Source: Brachyspira hampsonii (GTDB lineage Bacteria > Spirochaetota > Brachyspiria > Brachyspirales > Brachyspiraceae). From it: DNA of 64,000 bases. Positions 15,907-24,708 of the stretch are shown piece after piece (the first letter of the stretch is position 1; the number at the start of each line of letters is the position of its first letter). The notes under the pieces are model-generated. The model did not search any database. It was given only the letters and a program-made list of their open reading frames with translations, and was not told where the DNA came from. The stretch covers positions 186,001 through 250,000 of the forward strand of contig NZ_MDCO01000012.1 in assembly GCF_001746205.1 (NCBI RefSeq). Direction: 5' to 3'. Made by a program: the position numbers and the translations under genes.

Positions 15907-17271
15907 ATGTCAGAAAATAGTTTTATGAATAGAATGGAGAGAATAAAAGAAATATATAATGATATAAAAAATAAGGCAAAAGATATTGATGAAATAGAAA
16001 TTTATATGTCAGTAAGCGGTGAAGAAGAGTTTTCTGTAAGAGAAAGAGATTTAGACAAATATACCTATGCTGAATCCGGAGGTATAGGATTAAGATTAAT
16101 TAAAGATGGAAAAGTTGGAATAAGTTTTACAGAGAAGATAAGTTCTGATATTAATATAGATGATCTTATTAATAATGCAAAAATTTCATTGCAGTATGCC
16201 GATTCTGAAAAAGAATATAATAAACTTATAAATAAAGATGAAGATGAAAAAAGCTATGATATGATTAATAATGATATAGTTAATTTATCCAATGATAAAC
16301 TTAAAGAAATTTCATTATCTATAGAAGATAAATTATATTCTCTTGATAATAGAATAGTTAATGTTCCTTCTGCCGGATTAGCAAGATATAATTTTAGTAA
16401 ATGTATAATAAATAGTAATGGTATATGCAAAGAGGAGAAGAAAAACAGTATATCATATTATGGAGAAGTAATAGCTAAGGAAAGCAATACGGTAAAAACT
16501 TTTTTTGATGTTTATTCTTCAAGAGATGCTGTTTTTGATATTGATGTTTTTGTAAAGAATATAGTTGATAATGCTGTAAACAAATTATCTGCAAAGCCTA
16601 TAGAAAGCGGAAAATATAAAACTGTATTTACAAATAAAGCTATGAGAACAATTATAGGTTCTTATTTAGGCTTATTTTCTTCTGAGGCAGTTCAGAAAAA
16701 ATTATCTCTTCTTCAGGGAAAATTAAATCAAAAAATAGCAAGCGATATCATAAATATTAAAGATATTCCTTTGTATGATAAAGGTTTGGCAAATACAAAT
16801 TTTGACGGAGAAGGCTCTAAAACTAAGGATTTAAATATTATAACTAACGGAGTTTTAAATAGTTATTTATACAATAATTATACCGCTAAGAAAGATGGGG
16901 TAAAAACAACTTCGCATGCTTCAAGAGGATTTAAAACTTCAATAGGAATATCATGTCATAATTTTATTTTGGAGAATGGCAATAATACTCGGGAAAAACT
17001 GATTTCTCAAATTCAAAATGGAGTATTAGTTGATTCTTTAACAGGAACTCATGCAGGAGTTAATGCTATAAGCGGAGATTTTTCTTTGCAGGCAGAAGGC
17101 ATAAAAATAGAAAATGGTAAATTATCTTATACAGCAAGCCCTTTCATTGTTTCAGGCAATATATTAGAGCTTTTGAGCAATGTAGAGATGCTTGCCAATG
17201 ATACTGATTATCATCATTCACCTATATATGCCCCTAGTGCTTTGATTAAAGAACTGTCATTTGCTTCATAA
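15907..17271 (+). CDS. tldE: TldE/PmbA protease partner
   Basis: The 454-residue protein belongs to the PmbA/TldE side of the family. It has the same two-part architecture as TldD but lacks the HExxxH motif, as expected for the non-metal-binding subunit. C-terminal landmarks are SHASRGFKTSIGIS, GTHAGVNAISGDFSLQAEG and the final APSALIKELSF. AGGAAG overlaps the end of tldD, so translation is coupled. Together with tldD it should form a peptide-cleaving chamber in the cytoplasm. Confidence 0.9.
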   Translation: MSENSFMNRMERIKEIYNDIKNKAKDIDEIEIYMSVSGEEEFSVRERDLDKYTYAESGGIGLRLIKDGKVGISFTEKISSDINIDDLINNAKISLQYADSEKEYNKLINKDEDEKSYDMINNDIVNLSNDKLKEISLSIEDKLYSLDNRIVNVPSAGLARYNFSKCIINSNGICKEEKKNSISYYGEVIAKESNTVKTFFDVYSSRDAVFDIDVFVKNIVDNAVNKLSAKPIESGKYKTVFTNKAMRTIIGSYLGLFSSEAVQKKLSLLQGKLNQKIASDIINIKDIPLYDKGLANTNFDGEGSKTKDLNIITNGVLNSYLYNNYTAKKDGVKTTSHASRGFKTSIGISCHNFILENGNNTREKLISQIQNGVLVDSLTGTHAGVNAISGDFSLQAEGIKIENGKLSYTASPFIVSGNILELLSNVEMLANDTDYHHSPIYAPSALIKELSFAS

Positions 17272-17286
17272 TTTTTATTTATAGTA

Positions 17287-17314
17287 TTGAAGTTTTTTTT
17301 ATTTTTAATATACT
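17287..17314 (+). promoter_or_regulatory. Promoter placing transcription start at the kinase ATG
   Basis: TTGAAG (17287-17292), a 16-nt spacer and TATACT (17309-17314). The kinase ATG begins 7 nt after the -10 box without a Shine-Dalgarno sequence, the same geometry as at 13987-14023. Confidence 0.6.
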
Positions 17315-17321
17315 CTATAAA

Positions 17322-18503
17322 ATGAATAGAACTAATCAATTTGTTGATAAAATTTTGCAGAATTTCGATAAAGTTTCTGATAATGAAAAAAAGAATGTCA
17401 TTCAAAGATTATCTACTCTTTTGTATTCTCAGAATGTTATTATAGAGAATCTTGAAGAGGGGATAATAGCAATAGATAATAGATTTATTATACAAGGAAT
17501 TAATAAAAAGGCATGCTTTCTATTTTCAATACCTAGAAATGCTGAGGGTAAACTTCTTTCAAAATATATTAATTCTAATGATATATTAAAAACTATATTT
17601 GAGCTTATTAATAATAATGACAGCGAAACTAAATTATTAAAAGACAATGATAATGAAAGAATACTTCAAATTGATATACTTCCTATAGGAGACAGCGGAA
17701 GAATTATAGGTACTCTTATAAAAGCATTGGATATAACTAAAACTTATGAGAGTACGCAGAAACTTAAAAGAGCAGAACAATTAGCTTCTCTTACAACACT
17801 TGCAGCAGGAGTTGCTCATGAAATAAAAAATCCTCTTGGTTCTATTTCTATATATGTACAGCTTATAGATAAGATAATAAAAAAGAATATGGATAATGAA
17901 TGTCAATGCTATAAGGATTTCAAAGAGTATTCTGATATTATAAAAGAAGAGATAGGCAGACTTGAAGAGACTATTAATTCATTTTTGTTTTCTGTTCGTA
18001 AATTGGAACTTAATATTGAAGATGTGAATATTAATGAAGTTATTTTATCTACAGTTGCATTTTTGAAGTATGAAATAGAAAAAAATAATGTTAATATTGA
18101 TATTAAATTTGATAAGGATAACTTGATATTAAAATTAGATGAGAAGTATATAAAGCAGTCTTTAATTAACATAATACAAAATGCTATAGATGCTATGAGT
18201 GATAATTCTGATGATAAAAAGAAAGAGATTTTTATAAAACTTAAAACTATTGATAATTATGCGGTAATAAGTATAAAAGACACTGGTATTGGAATAAAAG
18301 AAGAAGATCTTGGAAAAATATTTGAGCCTTATTTTACCTCTAAAAGACATGGTACAGGACTCGGACTTACAAATGTAGTTCGCATAATAGAAGCACATAA
18401 TGGAAATGTAAGTATAGAAAGCGAATATGGAAAGGGGAGTGAGTTCATTATAAAGCTGCCTTTACAGCAGGAAAATCAAAAATTTTTAAAAACGGATTTA
18501 TAA
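17322..18503 (+). CDS. PAS-containing sensor histidine kinase (NtrB/ZraS-like)
   Basis: Order of domains: an N-terminal helical segment, a PAS domain (about residues 35-140, beginning ENLEEGIIAIDNRFIIQGIN), a HisKA domain with the phosphoacceptor His166 in VAHEIKNPLGS, and a HATPase_c domain with the N box (QNAIDAM), G1 (DTGIGI), F box (FEPYFTSK) and G2 (GTGLGL). No membrane segment is evident, so it senses a cytoplasmic signal. It is followed 3 nt later by an NtrC-type regulator, its presumed partner. The mRNA appears leaderless. Confidence 0.9.
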   Translation: MNRTNQFVDKILQNFDKVSDNEKKNVIQRLSTLLYSQNVIIENLEEGIIAIDNRFIIQGINKKACFLFSIPRNAEGKLLSKYINSNDILKTIFELINNNDSETKLLKDNDNERILQIDILPIGDSGRIIGTLIKALDITKTYESTQKLKRAEQLASLTTLAAGVAHEIKNPLGSISIYVQLIDKIIKKNMDNECQCYKDFKEYSDIIKEEIGRLEETINSFLFSVRKLELNIEDVNINEVILSTVAFLKYEIEKNNVNIDIKFDKDNLILKLDEKYIKQSLINIIQNAIDAMSDNSDDKKKEIFIKLKTIDNYAVISIKDTGIGIKEEDLGKIFEPYFTSKRHGTGLGLTNVVRIIEAHNGNVSIESEYGKGSEFIIKLPLQQENQKFLKTDL

Positions 18504-18506
18504 ATT

Positions 18507-19856
18507 ATGCCTAAGATATTAGTAATAGATGATGAGAAAAATATAAGAGATGGTATTAAAAAATCATTAGAATTTGAAGGTTATGAAGTTGTAACGGCTG
18601 AAAACGGTGAGAAAGGTATAGAAATTGTTTATAAGGGCGGTATAGATTTAGTTATAACTGATTTAAAAATGCCTGAAAAAACAGGAGAAGAATTTTTAAA
18701 AGATATTTTAGATTTTGATAAGCATATACCTGTTATTGTGTTAACGGGGCATGGAAATGTTGAAACTGCAGTTGAGATGATGAGGCTGGGTGCTTATGAT
18801 TTTATGACAAAGCCTTTTAATCTTGATAAAATGCTTCTTATCATAGCTAGAGCTTTAGAAAGTAAAAATATTAAGAAAACTAATGAAACTCTTGAAAGCA
18901 GAGTGGATTATCATGAAAGTTTTTACGGTATGATAGGGCATAGTCCTAAGATATTAAAAGTTTATGAGGCAATAAAACAGGTTGCAAGAACTAAAGCTAC
19001 TGTATTGATAGAAGGCGAGAGCGGAACAGGTAAGGAATTAGTTGCTAATGCAATTCATAAAATATCAGACAGAGCTAAACAGCCTTATATAACCGTAAAC
19101 TGTGCGGCACTTTCAGAGGGTGTTTTGGAAAGCGAACTATTCGGACATGAAAAGGGGTCTTTTACAGGAGCTATTGACAGAAAAATCGGGAGATTTGAAG
19201 CGGCTAATAAAGGCACTATATTTTTAGATGAAATAGGTGAGATTAATCAGATTGTACAAGTTAAATTATTGAGGGTATTAGAAGAAAGAGTTATAGAAAG
19301 GGTAGGTTCTAATACTCCTATTGAAGTTGATATAAGAGTAATTGCTGCTACGAATAAAAAATTATCAGAGGAAATAAAAGAAGGTAAGTTTAGAGAGGAT
19401 TTATATTACAGACTTAATGTTATAAAAATAGAAATGCCTCCTCTTAGAGAGAGAAGGGAAGATATACCGCTTTTGATAGATAATTTTATAAAGGAGTTCT
19501 CAAAGGTTCATTCTATAGAAATAAAATCAGTTGATAAGAAAGTTTATAAAATATTATCTTCATTACAATGGGAAGGAAATGTAAGAGAACTTAGAAACAC
19601 AATAGAAACTATGGTTGTTATGTGTAAGGACGGAAAAATTGATGAGAGCAATATACCAGATTGGGCTTTAAAAAATAGCAGCAGTAATTTTGTGGTTGAA
19701 AATGATGTTGCATTAGATGAACTTGAAAGAATGTATATTAATCATTTGCTTAGCAATAATAATTTCAATAAAGCTCAAGTTGCGAAAATACTTGGAATCG
19801 AAAGGGCTACTCTCTATAGAAAATTAAAAGAAGATGTAAAAGATAATAAAGAATAA
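18507..19856 (+). CDS. Sigma-54-dependent response regulator (NtrC/AtoC family)
   Basis: A receiver domain (about 1-120; acidic pocket D8, D9; phosphoacceptor D52 in ITDLKMPE) is followed by an AAA+ domain. The AAA+ domain has Walker A GESGTGKE, the sigma-54 contact loop GSFTGA, Walker B IFLDEIGE and the arginine-finger region. A C-terminal Fis-type helix-turn-helix (NFNKAQVAKILGIERATLYRKL) completes it. The contact loop has Ser where the consensus GAFTGA has Ala, a tolerated variant in some regulators. It should activate sigma-54 promoters when phosphorylated by the adjacent kinase. Targets are not identifiable in this window. Confidence 0.92.
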   Translation: MPKILVIDDEKNIRDGIKKSLEFEGYEVVTAENGEKGIEIVYKGGIDLVITDLKMPEKTGEEFLKDILDFDKHIPVIVLTGHGNVETAVEMMRLGAYDFMTKPFNLDKMLLIIARALESKNIKKTNETLESRVDYHESFYGMIGHSPKILKVYEAIKQVARTKATVLIEGESGTGKELVANAIHKISDRAKQPYITVNCAALSEGVLESELFGHEKGSFTGAIDRKIGRFEAANKGTIFLDEIGEINQIVQVKLLRVLEERVIERVGSNTPIEVDIRVIAATNKKLSEEIKEGKFREDLYYRLNVIKIEMPPLRERREDIPLLIDNFIKEFSKVHSIEIKSVDKKVYKILSSLQWEGNVRELRNTIETMVVMCKDGKIDESNIPDWALKNSSSNFVVENDVALDELERMYINHLLSNNNFNKAQVAKILGIERATLYRKLKEDVKDNKE

Positions 19857-19886
19857 AAAAGAGGAGCTTTTTATTACTCCTCTTTT
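19857..19886. terminator. Bidirectional terminator between the regulator and EIIA genes
   Basis: A perfect 10-bp stem (19857-19866 with 19877-19886; core GAGGAG/CTCCTC) with A-run and T-run flanks can act in both directions for these convergent genes. Confidence 0.8.
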
Positions 19887-19916
19887 AATAATGAAATATA
19901 TATTATTTATTATTTT

Positions 19917-20396
<480 letters not shown>

Positions 20397-20534
20397 CTAA
20401 ATAACTTTATTCCATAATTCTAACACAAATGATTATAAAGTAAATAACTTTATGCTAAAAAATATTGTAATAGCTATTTTTATCTTCATAGCAGTAAAAA
20501 CTTGTAAAAAGATAATGAATAAATTGTGTTATAC

Positions 20535-20563
20535 TTGATAATATCATAAATAAGTATTATACT
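20535..20563 (+). promoter_or_regulatory. Promoter of the EIICB gene
   Basis: TTGATA (20535-20540), a 17-nt spacer and TATACT (20558-20563). Transcription would begin near 20570, leaving a 40-nt leader with GGAGG ahead of the ATG at 20610. Confidence 0.6.
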
Positions 20564-20609
20564 ATGTAATATATGTAAAATAATTTTTTTTAATTTTTAT
20601 GGAGGATAT

Positions 20610-22070
20610 ATGTTTAATTATCTACAAAGAATAGGTAAGTCTCTAATGGTTCCGGTTGCTGTATTACCAGCTGCAGCTATTCTTTTAGGAATAGGTTATT
20701 GGATTGACCCAAATGGCTGGGGTGCTCAAAGTCCTGTTGCGGCGTTTTTCATTAAAGCAGGCGGATCTATTATAGACAATATGCCTATACTTTTTGCTAT
20801 TGGTGTTGCGTTCGGTATGTCTAATGATAGAAATGGTGCTGCTGCTCTAGCTGGTTTGGTTGCTTTCCTCGTTGTTACAACTCTTTTAGCTCCTGCAACA
20901 GTAGCCATGATTCAAAGTAAAGATGTTGCTGATGTAGCTCCTGGTTTTGCTAAAATTAATAACCAATTTATAGGTATACTTTGCGGAGTTATTGCGGGTG
21001 CTTTATATAATAAATTCTGGAATGTAGAACTTCCTAAATTTTTGGCATTCTTCAGCGGAAGAAGATTTGTACCTATAGTAACTTCTCTAGTTATGATGGT
21101 TGTTTCTTTTATTTTAATGCTTATTTGGCCTGTTGTTTACGGAGCTTTAGTAGGATTTGGGGAAGCTATAATAGGTCTTGGTCCTATAGGAGCAGGTATT
21201 TATGGTTTCTTCAATAGATTATTAATCCCTGTTGGTTTGCACCATGCTCTTAACTCAGTATTCTGGTTTGATGTTGCCGGTATTAATGATATACCTAATT
21301 TCTTAGGCGGTCAGGCTTCTATAGATGCAGGAAGAGCTATTATTGGACAAACAGGTATGTATCAGGCAGGATTTTTCCCTATTATGATGTTCGGATTAGT
21401 AGGTGCTTGTTTGGCATTCATTAAAAATGCTAAGCCTGAAAATAGAGCTAATATCAGATCTATAATGTTAGCTGCTGCTTTTGCCAGTTTCTTTACAGGC
21501 GTTACAGAACCTATAGAATTCTCATTTATGTTTGTTGCTCCTGCTTTATATTTAGTACATGCTGCATTAACTTGTATATCATTAATTATTTCTGCTAGTA
21601 TGAAATGGATGGCTGGTTTCGGATTCTCTGCTGGTTTTATTGATTTAGTTCTTTCTACTAGAAATCCATTAGCAGTTAATTGGTATATGTTGATAGTACA
21701 AGGCTTAGTATTCTTTGTATTATATTTTGTTATATTTGATTTTGCTATTAGAAAATTTGATTTAAAAACTCCTGGAAGAGAGGATGATGATTCTAATGAA
21801 AGTGCTGTTTCAACTGCTTCTAATAAATCTTATGCTGATAAAGCTATTCTTTTGCTTCCTTTATTAGGCGGTGTTGAGAATATAGTTAATGTTGATAACT
21901 GTGCTACTAGATTGAGATTAGAAGTAAAAGATAATAGTATAATAAAAGATGCTGAAATTAAGAAATCTTTCCCTGGAGTATTTAAACCGGGAAAAACTTC
22001 TGTACAGGTAATAGTAGGTACAGATGTTCAATTCTTAGCTGATGAGTTTAAAAAATTAGTTAATAAATAA
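20610..22070 (+). CDS. PTS EIICB permease, N-acetylglucosamine/glucose family
   Basis: The N-terminal EIIC domain (about 1-375) begins MFNYLQRIGKSLMVPVAVLPAAA and contains the HHALN motif and the substrate-site segment GVTEPIEFSF. A linker joins it to a C-terminal EIIB domain with phospho-Cys431 in DNCATRLRLEV. It imports and phosphorylates a hexose, with N-acetylglucosamine or glucose most likely by family resemblance. No EIIA domain is fused; the divergent EIIA at 19917 should supply phosphate. GGAGG gives strong initiation. Confidence 0.88.
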   Translation: MFNYLQRIGKSLMVPVAVLPAAAILLGIGYWIDPNGWGAQSPVAAFFIKAGGSIIDNMPILFAIGVAFGMSNDRNGAAALAGLVAFLVVTTLLAPATVAMIQSKDVADVAPGFAKINNQFIGILCGVIAGALYNKFWNVELPKFLAFFSGRRFVPIVTSLVMMVVSFILMLIWPVVYGALVGFGEAIIGLGPIGAGIYGFFNRLLIPVGLHHALNSVFWFDVAGINDIPNFLGGQASIDAGRAIIGQTGMYQAGFFPIMMFGLVGACLAFIKNAKPENRANIRSIMLAAAFASFFTGVTEPIEFSFMFVAPALYLVHAALTCISLIISASMKWMAGFGFSAGFIDLVLSTRNPLAVNWYMLIVQGLVFFVLYFVIFDFAIRKFDLKTPGREDDDSNESAVSTASNKSYADKAILLLPLLGGVENIVNVDNCATRLRLEVKDNSIIKDAEIKKSFPGVFKPGKTSVQVIVGTDVQFLADEFKKLVNK

Positions 22071-22091
22071 TTTAATTTATTGATTGTAATT

Positions 22092-22126
22092 AGGCTTGCA
22101 TTATTTATTATTGCAGGCCTTTTTTA
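22092..22126 (+). terminator. Terminator after EIICB
   Basis: A 9-bp stem (22092-22100 with 22112-22120, one G-U) is followed by a run of seven Ts. The tetra-EIIB gene downstream therefore needs its own promoter or read-through. Confidence 0.8.
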
Positions 22127-22186
22127 TTACTAGAAATAAAATAAATATTATGTTAGTATTATATATCATAATATAGAGGTTTAATA

Positions 22187-23185
22187 ATGCTGTCAAATAA
22201 AAAAGATATAAAGTTTATACTTCCAATGAATTTACTTGGCGGAAGAGCAAATATAGTAAAAGTAAATAACTGTGCCACTAGATTGAGACTTGAGGTTAGA
22301 GATGCTGATAAAGTAAATGCCGAAGAGATAAAAAAATATTACCCAGCCGTACAGAAAATAAGTAATACTGAGGTACATATTATAGTTGGTACAAATGCAA
22401 GCAAACTTGCTGAGTCTTTAGAGCGAATATTAGCTTTTGATGATGAGCCTTCTAATATGGCTATGACTCTTCTTCCTTTGATTGGAGGCAGAGAAAATAT
22501 AGTAAAGGTGAATAACTGTGCTACTAGATTAAGACTTGAGGTTAAAGATGCTGATAAAGTAAATGCTGAAGAGATAAAAAAATATTATCCAGCAGTACAA
22601 AAGATAAGCGATAAAGAAGTGCATATAATAGTTGGAACTTCTGTAAGCGAGCTTGCTGATGACTTAGAAAAGCTGCTTTCTTCTTATGAAACTAATAATC
22701 AAAATATAGCTTATGCTAATGATGCTTTAAATCTTATTCCTTTACTTGGCGGGGTAGAAAATATAGTAAAAGTTAATAATTGTGCTACTAGATTAAGGCT
22801 TACTTTAAAAGATGTTAATAAAGCTGATACTGAAAATATAAAGAGATATTATCCTGCAGTGCAAAAGATAAGTGATACAGAATTGCATATAATAGTTGGA
22901 ACTTCTGTAAGTGAGCTTGCTGATGATTTAGAAAAGCTATTAGAAAGTCAAAGTGTAAAAACAGCATTGCTTCTTCCATTAGTCGGCGGAATAGAAAATA
23001 TAACTAAAGTAAGTAATTGTGCTACTAGATTAAGACTAGAAATAAAAGATATTAATAAAGTTGATATTGAAGGTATAAAGAAATATTATCCGGCTGTTGA
23101 AAAGATAAATGATAGTGAGATTCATATAGTTGTTGGTACAAATGCTAATGAACTTGCAAATGAATTTAAAAAATTTGTAATCTAA
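22187..23185 (+). CDS. Soluble protein of four tandem PTS EIIB domains
   Basis: The 332 residues comprise four copies of a glucose-family EIIB domain and nothing else. Each copy has G-G-x-x-N-I-x-K-V, then NNCATRLRL (SNCATRLRL in the last), then IKxYYPAV and HIIVGT or HIVVGT. The phospho-acceptor cysteines are at positions 29, 111, 199 and 278, all retained. There are no membrane segments and no EIIA or EIIC. Copies 1 and 2 are almost identical in protein, while their DNA differs mainly at third codon positions, so selection keeps them functional. It may be a phosphate buffer, a decoy, or a regulator. Function is unknown. AGAGG precedes the ATG. Confidence 0.85.
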   Translation: MLSNKKDIKFILPMNLLGGRANIVKVNNCATRLRLEVRDADKVNAEEIKKYYPAVQKISNTEVHIIVGTNASKLAESLERILAFDDEPSNMAMTLLPLIGGRENIVKVNNCATRLRLEVKDADKVNAEEIKKYYPAVQKISDKEVHIIVGTSVSELADDLEKLLSSYETNNQNIAYANDALNLIPLLGGVENIVKVNNCATRLRLTLKDVNKADTENIKRYYPAVQKISDTELHIIVGTSVSELADDLEKLLESQSVKTALLLPLVGGIENITKVSNCATRLRLEIKDINKVDIEGIKKYYPAVEKINDSEIHIVVGTNANELANEFKKFVI

Positions 23186-23193
23186 TAAAAAAT

Positions 23194-23230
23194 AAAAGAG
23201 GGACTTTATTATAAAGCCCCTCTTTTTTAT
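23194..23230 (+). terminator. Strong terminator after the tetra-EIIB gene
   Basis: A 9-bp outer stem (23194-23202 with 23218-23226) plus a 5-bp inner stem (23204-23208 with 23212-23216), followed by T-rich sequence. The A-rich left flank would let it work on the minus strand too. Confidence 0.8.
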
Positions 23231-23245
23231 AAAATAAGATAAATA

Positions 23246-23344
23246 TTATATTTTAACTACCTTACATGTTTCTAATGATTTAATCAAAGTTAAAATAGCT
23301 TGTATAGATTTTTTAACTTCTTTAGGTTTTATAATAAACTTGTT
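23246..23344 (-). pseudogene. C-terminal gene remnant of about 32 codons
   Basis: In the 396-nt gap before dus, the minus strand has a stretch with clear coding character, ending in TAA. The last part reads KPKEVKKSIQAILTLIKSL followed by ETCKVVKI. There is no start codon or Shine-Dalgarno, and a stop lies immediately upstream of the stretch. It looks like the decayed tail of a deleted gene; the family is not recognisable. The remaining 23345-23581 shows no gene. Confidence 0.4.
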
Positions 23345-23581
23345 TCAAAATTAATTGACAAATAATTTTGCTGGTCTGTTATTTTATGATAAATTATATA
23401 TTCAAGATGCAGAAATGCAGTTCTTCAGCATAATACATCTATATACATGTATAAAATTCTAACAGGCATATTTTATAAAGATACGCAGAAAAATATTTTA
23501 ATAGAACAGTAACAAAATAAATAATATAAAATAAGTTCTTGCCATTATAACAGGAATTTATTTTTATTATTTATTATAATA

Positions 23582-24553
23582 TTATTCTGCTATGATATTA
23601 TCTAAAATTTTAAATAGTTCTTCTTTGCTTTCGCATTTCATAAGTTCTATTTTATTTTCCATTTTATATCCTGTGAGATATTTCATAACAAACTTACGCA
23701 TAAAATGTATTCCGCTTATTTCACCATAGAGTTCGCAGCATCCGTTTATATGCTCTTTTATTATATTTTTTAATTTGTCTTCTTCTTTTATTTTATACTC
23801 ATTATTATCTTCAAATATAGTATTAAGTTCTGCAAATATCCAAGGATTTCCAATAGCACCTCGTCCTACCATTATTCCATCAACTTTAGAGATATTGAAT
23901 GCTTTTAGTGCATCTTCTTTATTTTTTATATCTCCATTTCCTATTAAAATATAATCTTTACCTAATGCCTCTTTCACTTTTGCTATAGCCTCCCAATCAG
24001 CATTTCCTCTGTACATATCGCTTGCATATCTTCCATGTAATGCTAGAAAGCATGCTCCGTTTTCTTTCATAGCTAAGGCTCTTTCTATTTCTCCTCCTTC
24101 ACCTCTTTTTAGACCCAATCTTATTTTTACGCTTACAGGCAGAGGAGATACGCTTTTTACAGCATTTAATATTGAAATCATCTTATCAGTATCTTCTAAA
24201 AGTCCTGCTCCGCCATTATTTTTTACTACTTTTTTTGTAGGGCAGCCCATATTTATATCTATAAAAGAAAAGCCTTTCAAATCTGTTATTTCTATAGCTC
24301 TTTTATAATCATCTTCATTTGCTCCAAATAGCTGAAGCGATATAGGGTATTCATCTTCTTTATGCTCCATATACCTATATGTTTTTTTTACCTGTCTCGC
24401 TAGGGCAGCCGCACTTACTAGTTCTGTTATTAAAAGTCCTGCTCCGAATCTTCTTGATAATCTTCTAAATACATAGTCTGTATATCCAGCCATAGGGGCT
24501 AAGAAGAATCTTGATGGTATATTCACACCTTCTATTAATATGTTTTTTTCCAT
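23582..24553 (-). CDS. dusB: tRNA-dihydrouridine synthase (DusB-like)
   Basis: The 323-residue flavoenzyme opens with FFLAPMAGYTDYVFRRL (FMN-binding start of the TIM barrel). It contains DINMGCPTKKVVKNNGGAGLL with the catalytic Cys, VKIRLG, LHGR (FMN phosphate site) and the late GNGDI and VGRGAIGNPWIF segments. It reduces specific uridines in tRNA. The DusB label rests on the GCPTKKV pattern and length; DusA/DusC are less likely. AAGGA sits 5 nt before the ATG. Confidence 0.88.
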   Translation of the reverse strand: MEKNILIEGVNIPSRFFLAPMAGYTDYVFRRLSRRFGAGLLITELVSAAALARQVKKTYRYMEHKEDEYPISLQLFGANEDDYKRAIEITDLKGFSFIDINMGCPTKKVVKNNGGAGLLEDTDKMISILNAVKSVSPLPVSVKIRLGLKRGEGGEIERALAMKENGACFLALHGRYASDMYRGNADWEAIAKVKEALGKDYILIGNGDIKNKEDALKAFNISKVDGIMVGRGAIGNPWIFAELNTIFEDNNEYKIKEEDKLKNIIKEHINGCCELYGEISGIHFMRKFVMKYLTGYKMENKIELMKCESKEELFKILDNIIAE

Positions 24554-24642
24554 GTTTTCCTTGAATTAAAAGCGTTAAAATTTTGATATAATATAAACAA
24601 TTAACTAAAAAACTTCAAGAGTATAAAAAGATTAAATATATG

Positions 24643-24670
24643 TTGACTATAAAATACTCTATGATATAAT
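24643..24670 (+). promoter_or_regulatory. Promoter of the GAF-PP2C gene
   Basis: TTGACT (24643-24648), a 16-nt spacer and a perfect TATAAT (24665-24670). Predicted start near 24677, 32 nt before the GTG codon. Confidence 0.75.
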
Positions 24671-24708
24671 AAAATTGTGTGTACTAACTAATATATTAGA
24701 GGTAATTT

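Noticed and set aside
22187-23185. Tandem repeats as an assembly artefact
   Set aside because: The four copies differ at many synonymous and some non-synonymous positions and have linkers of different length, so they are real separate domains.
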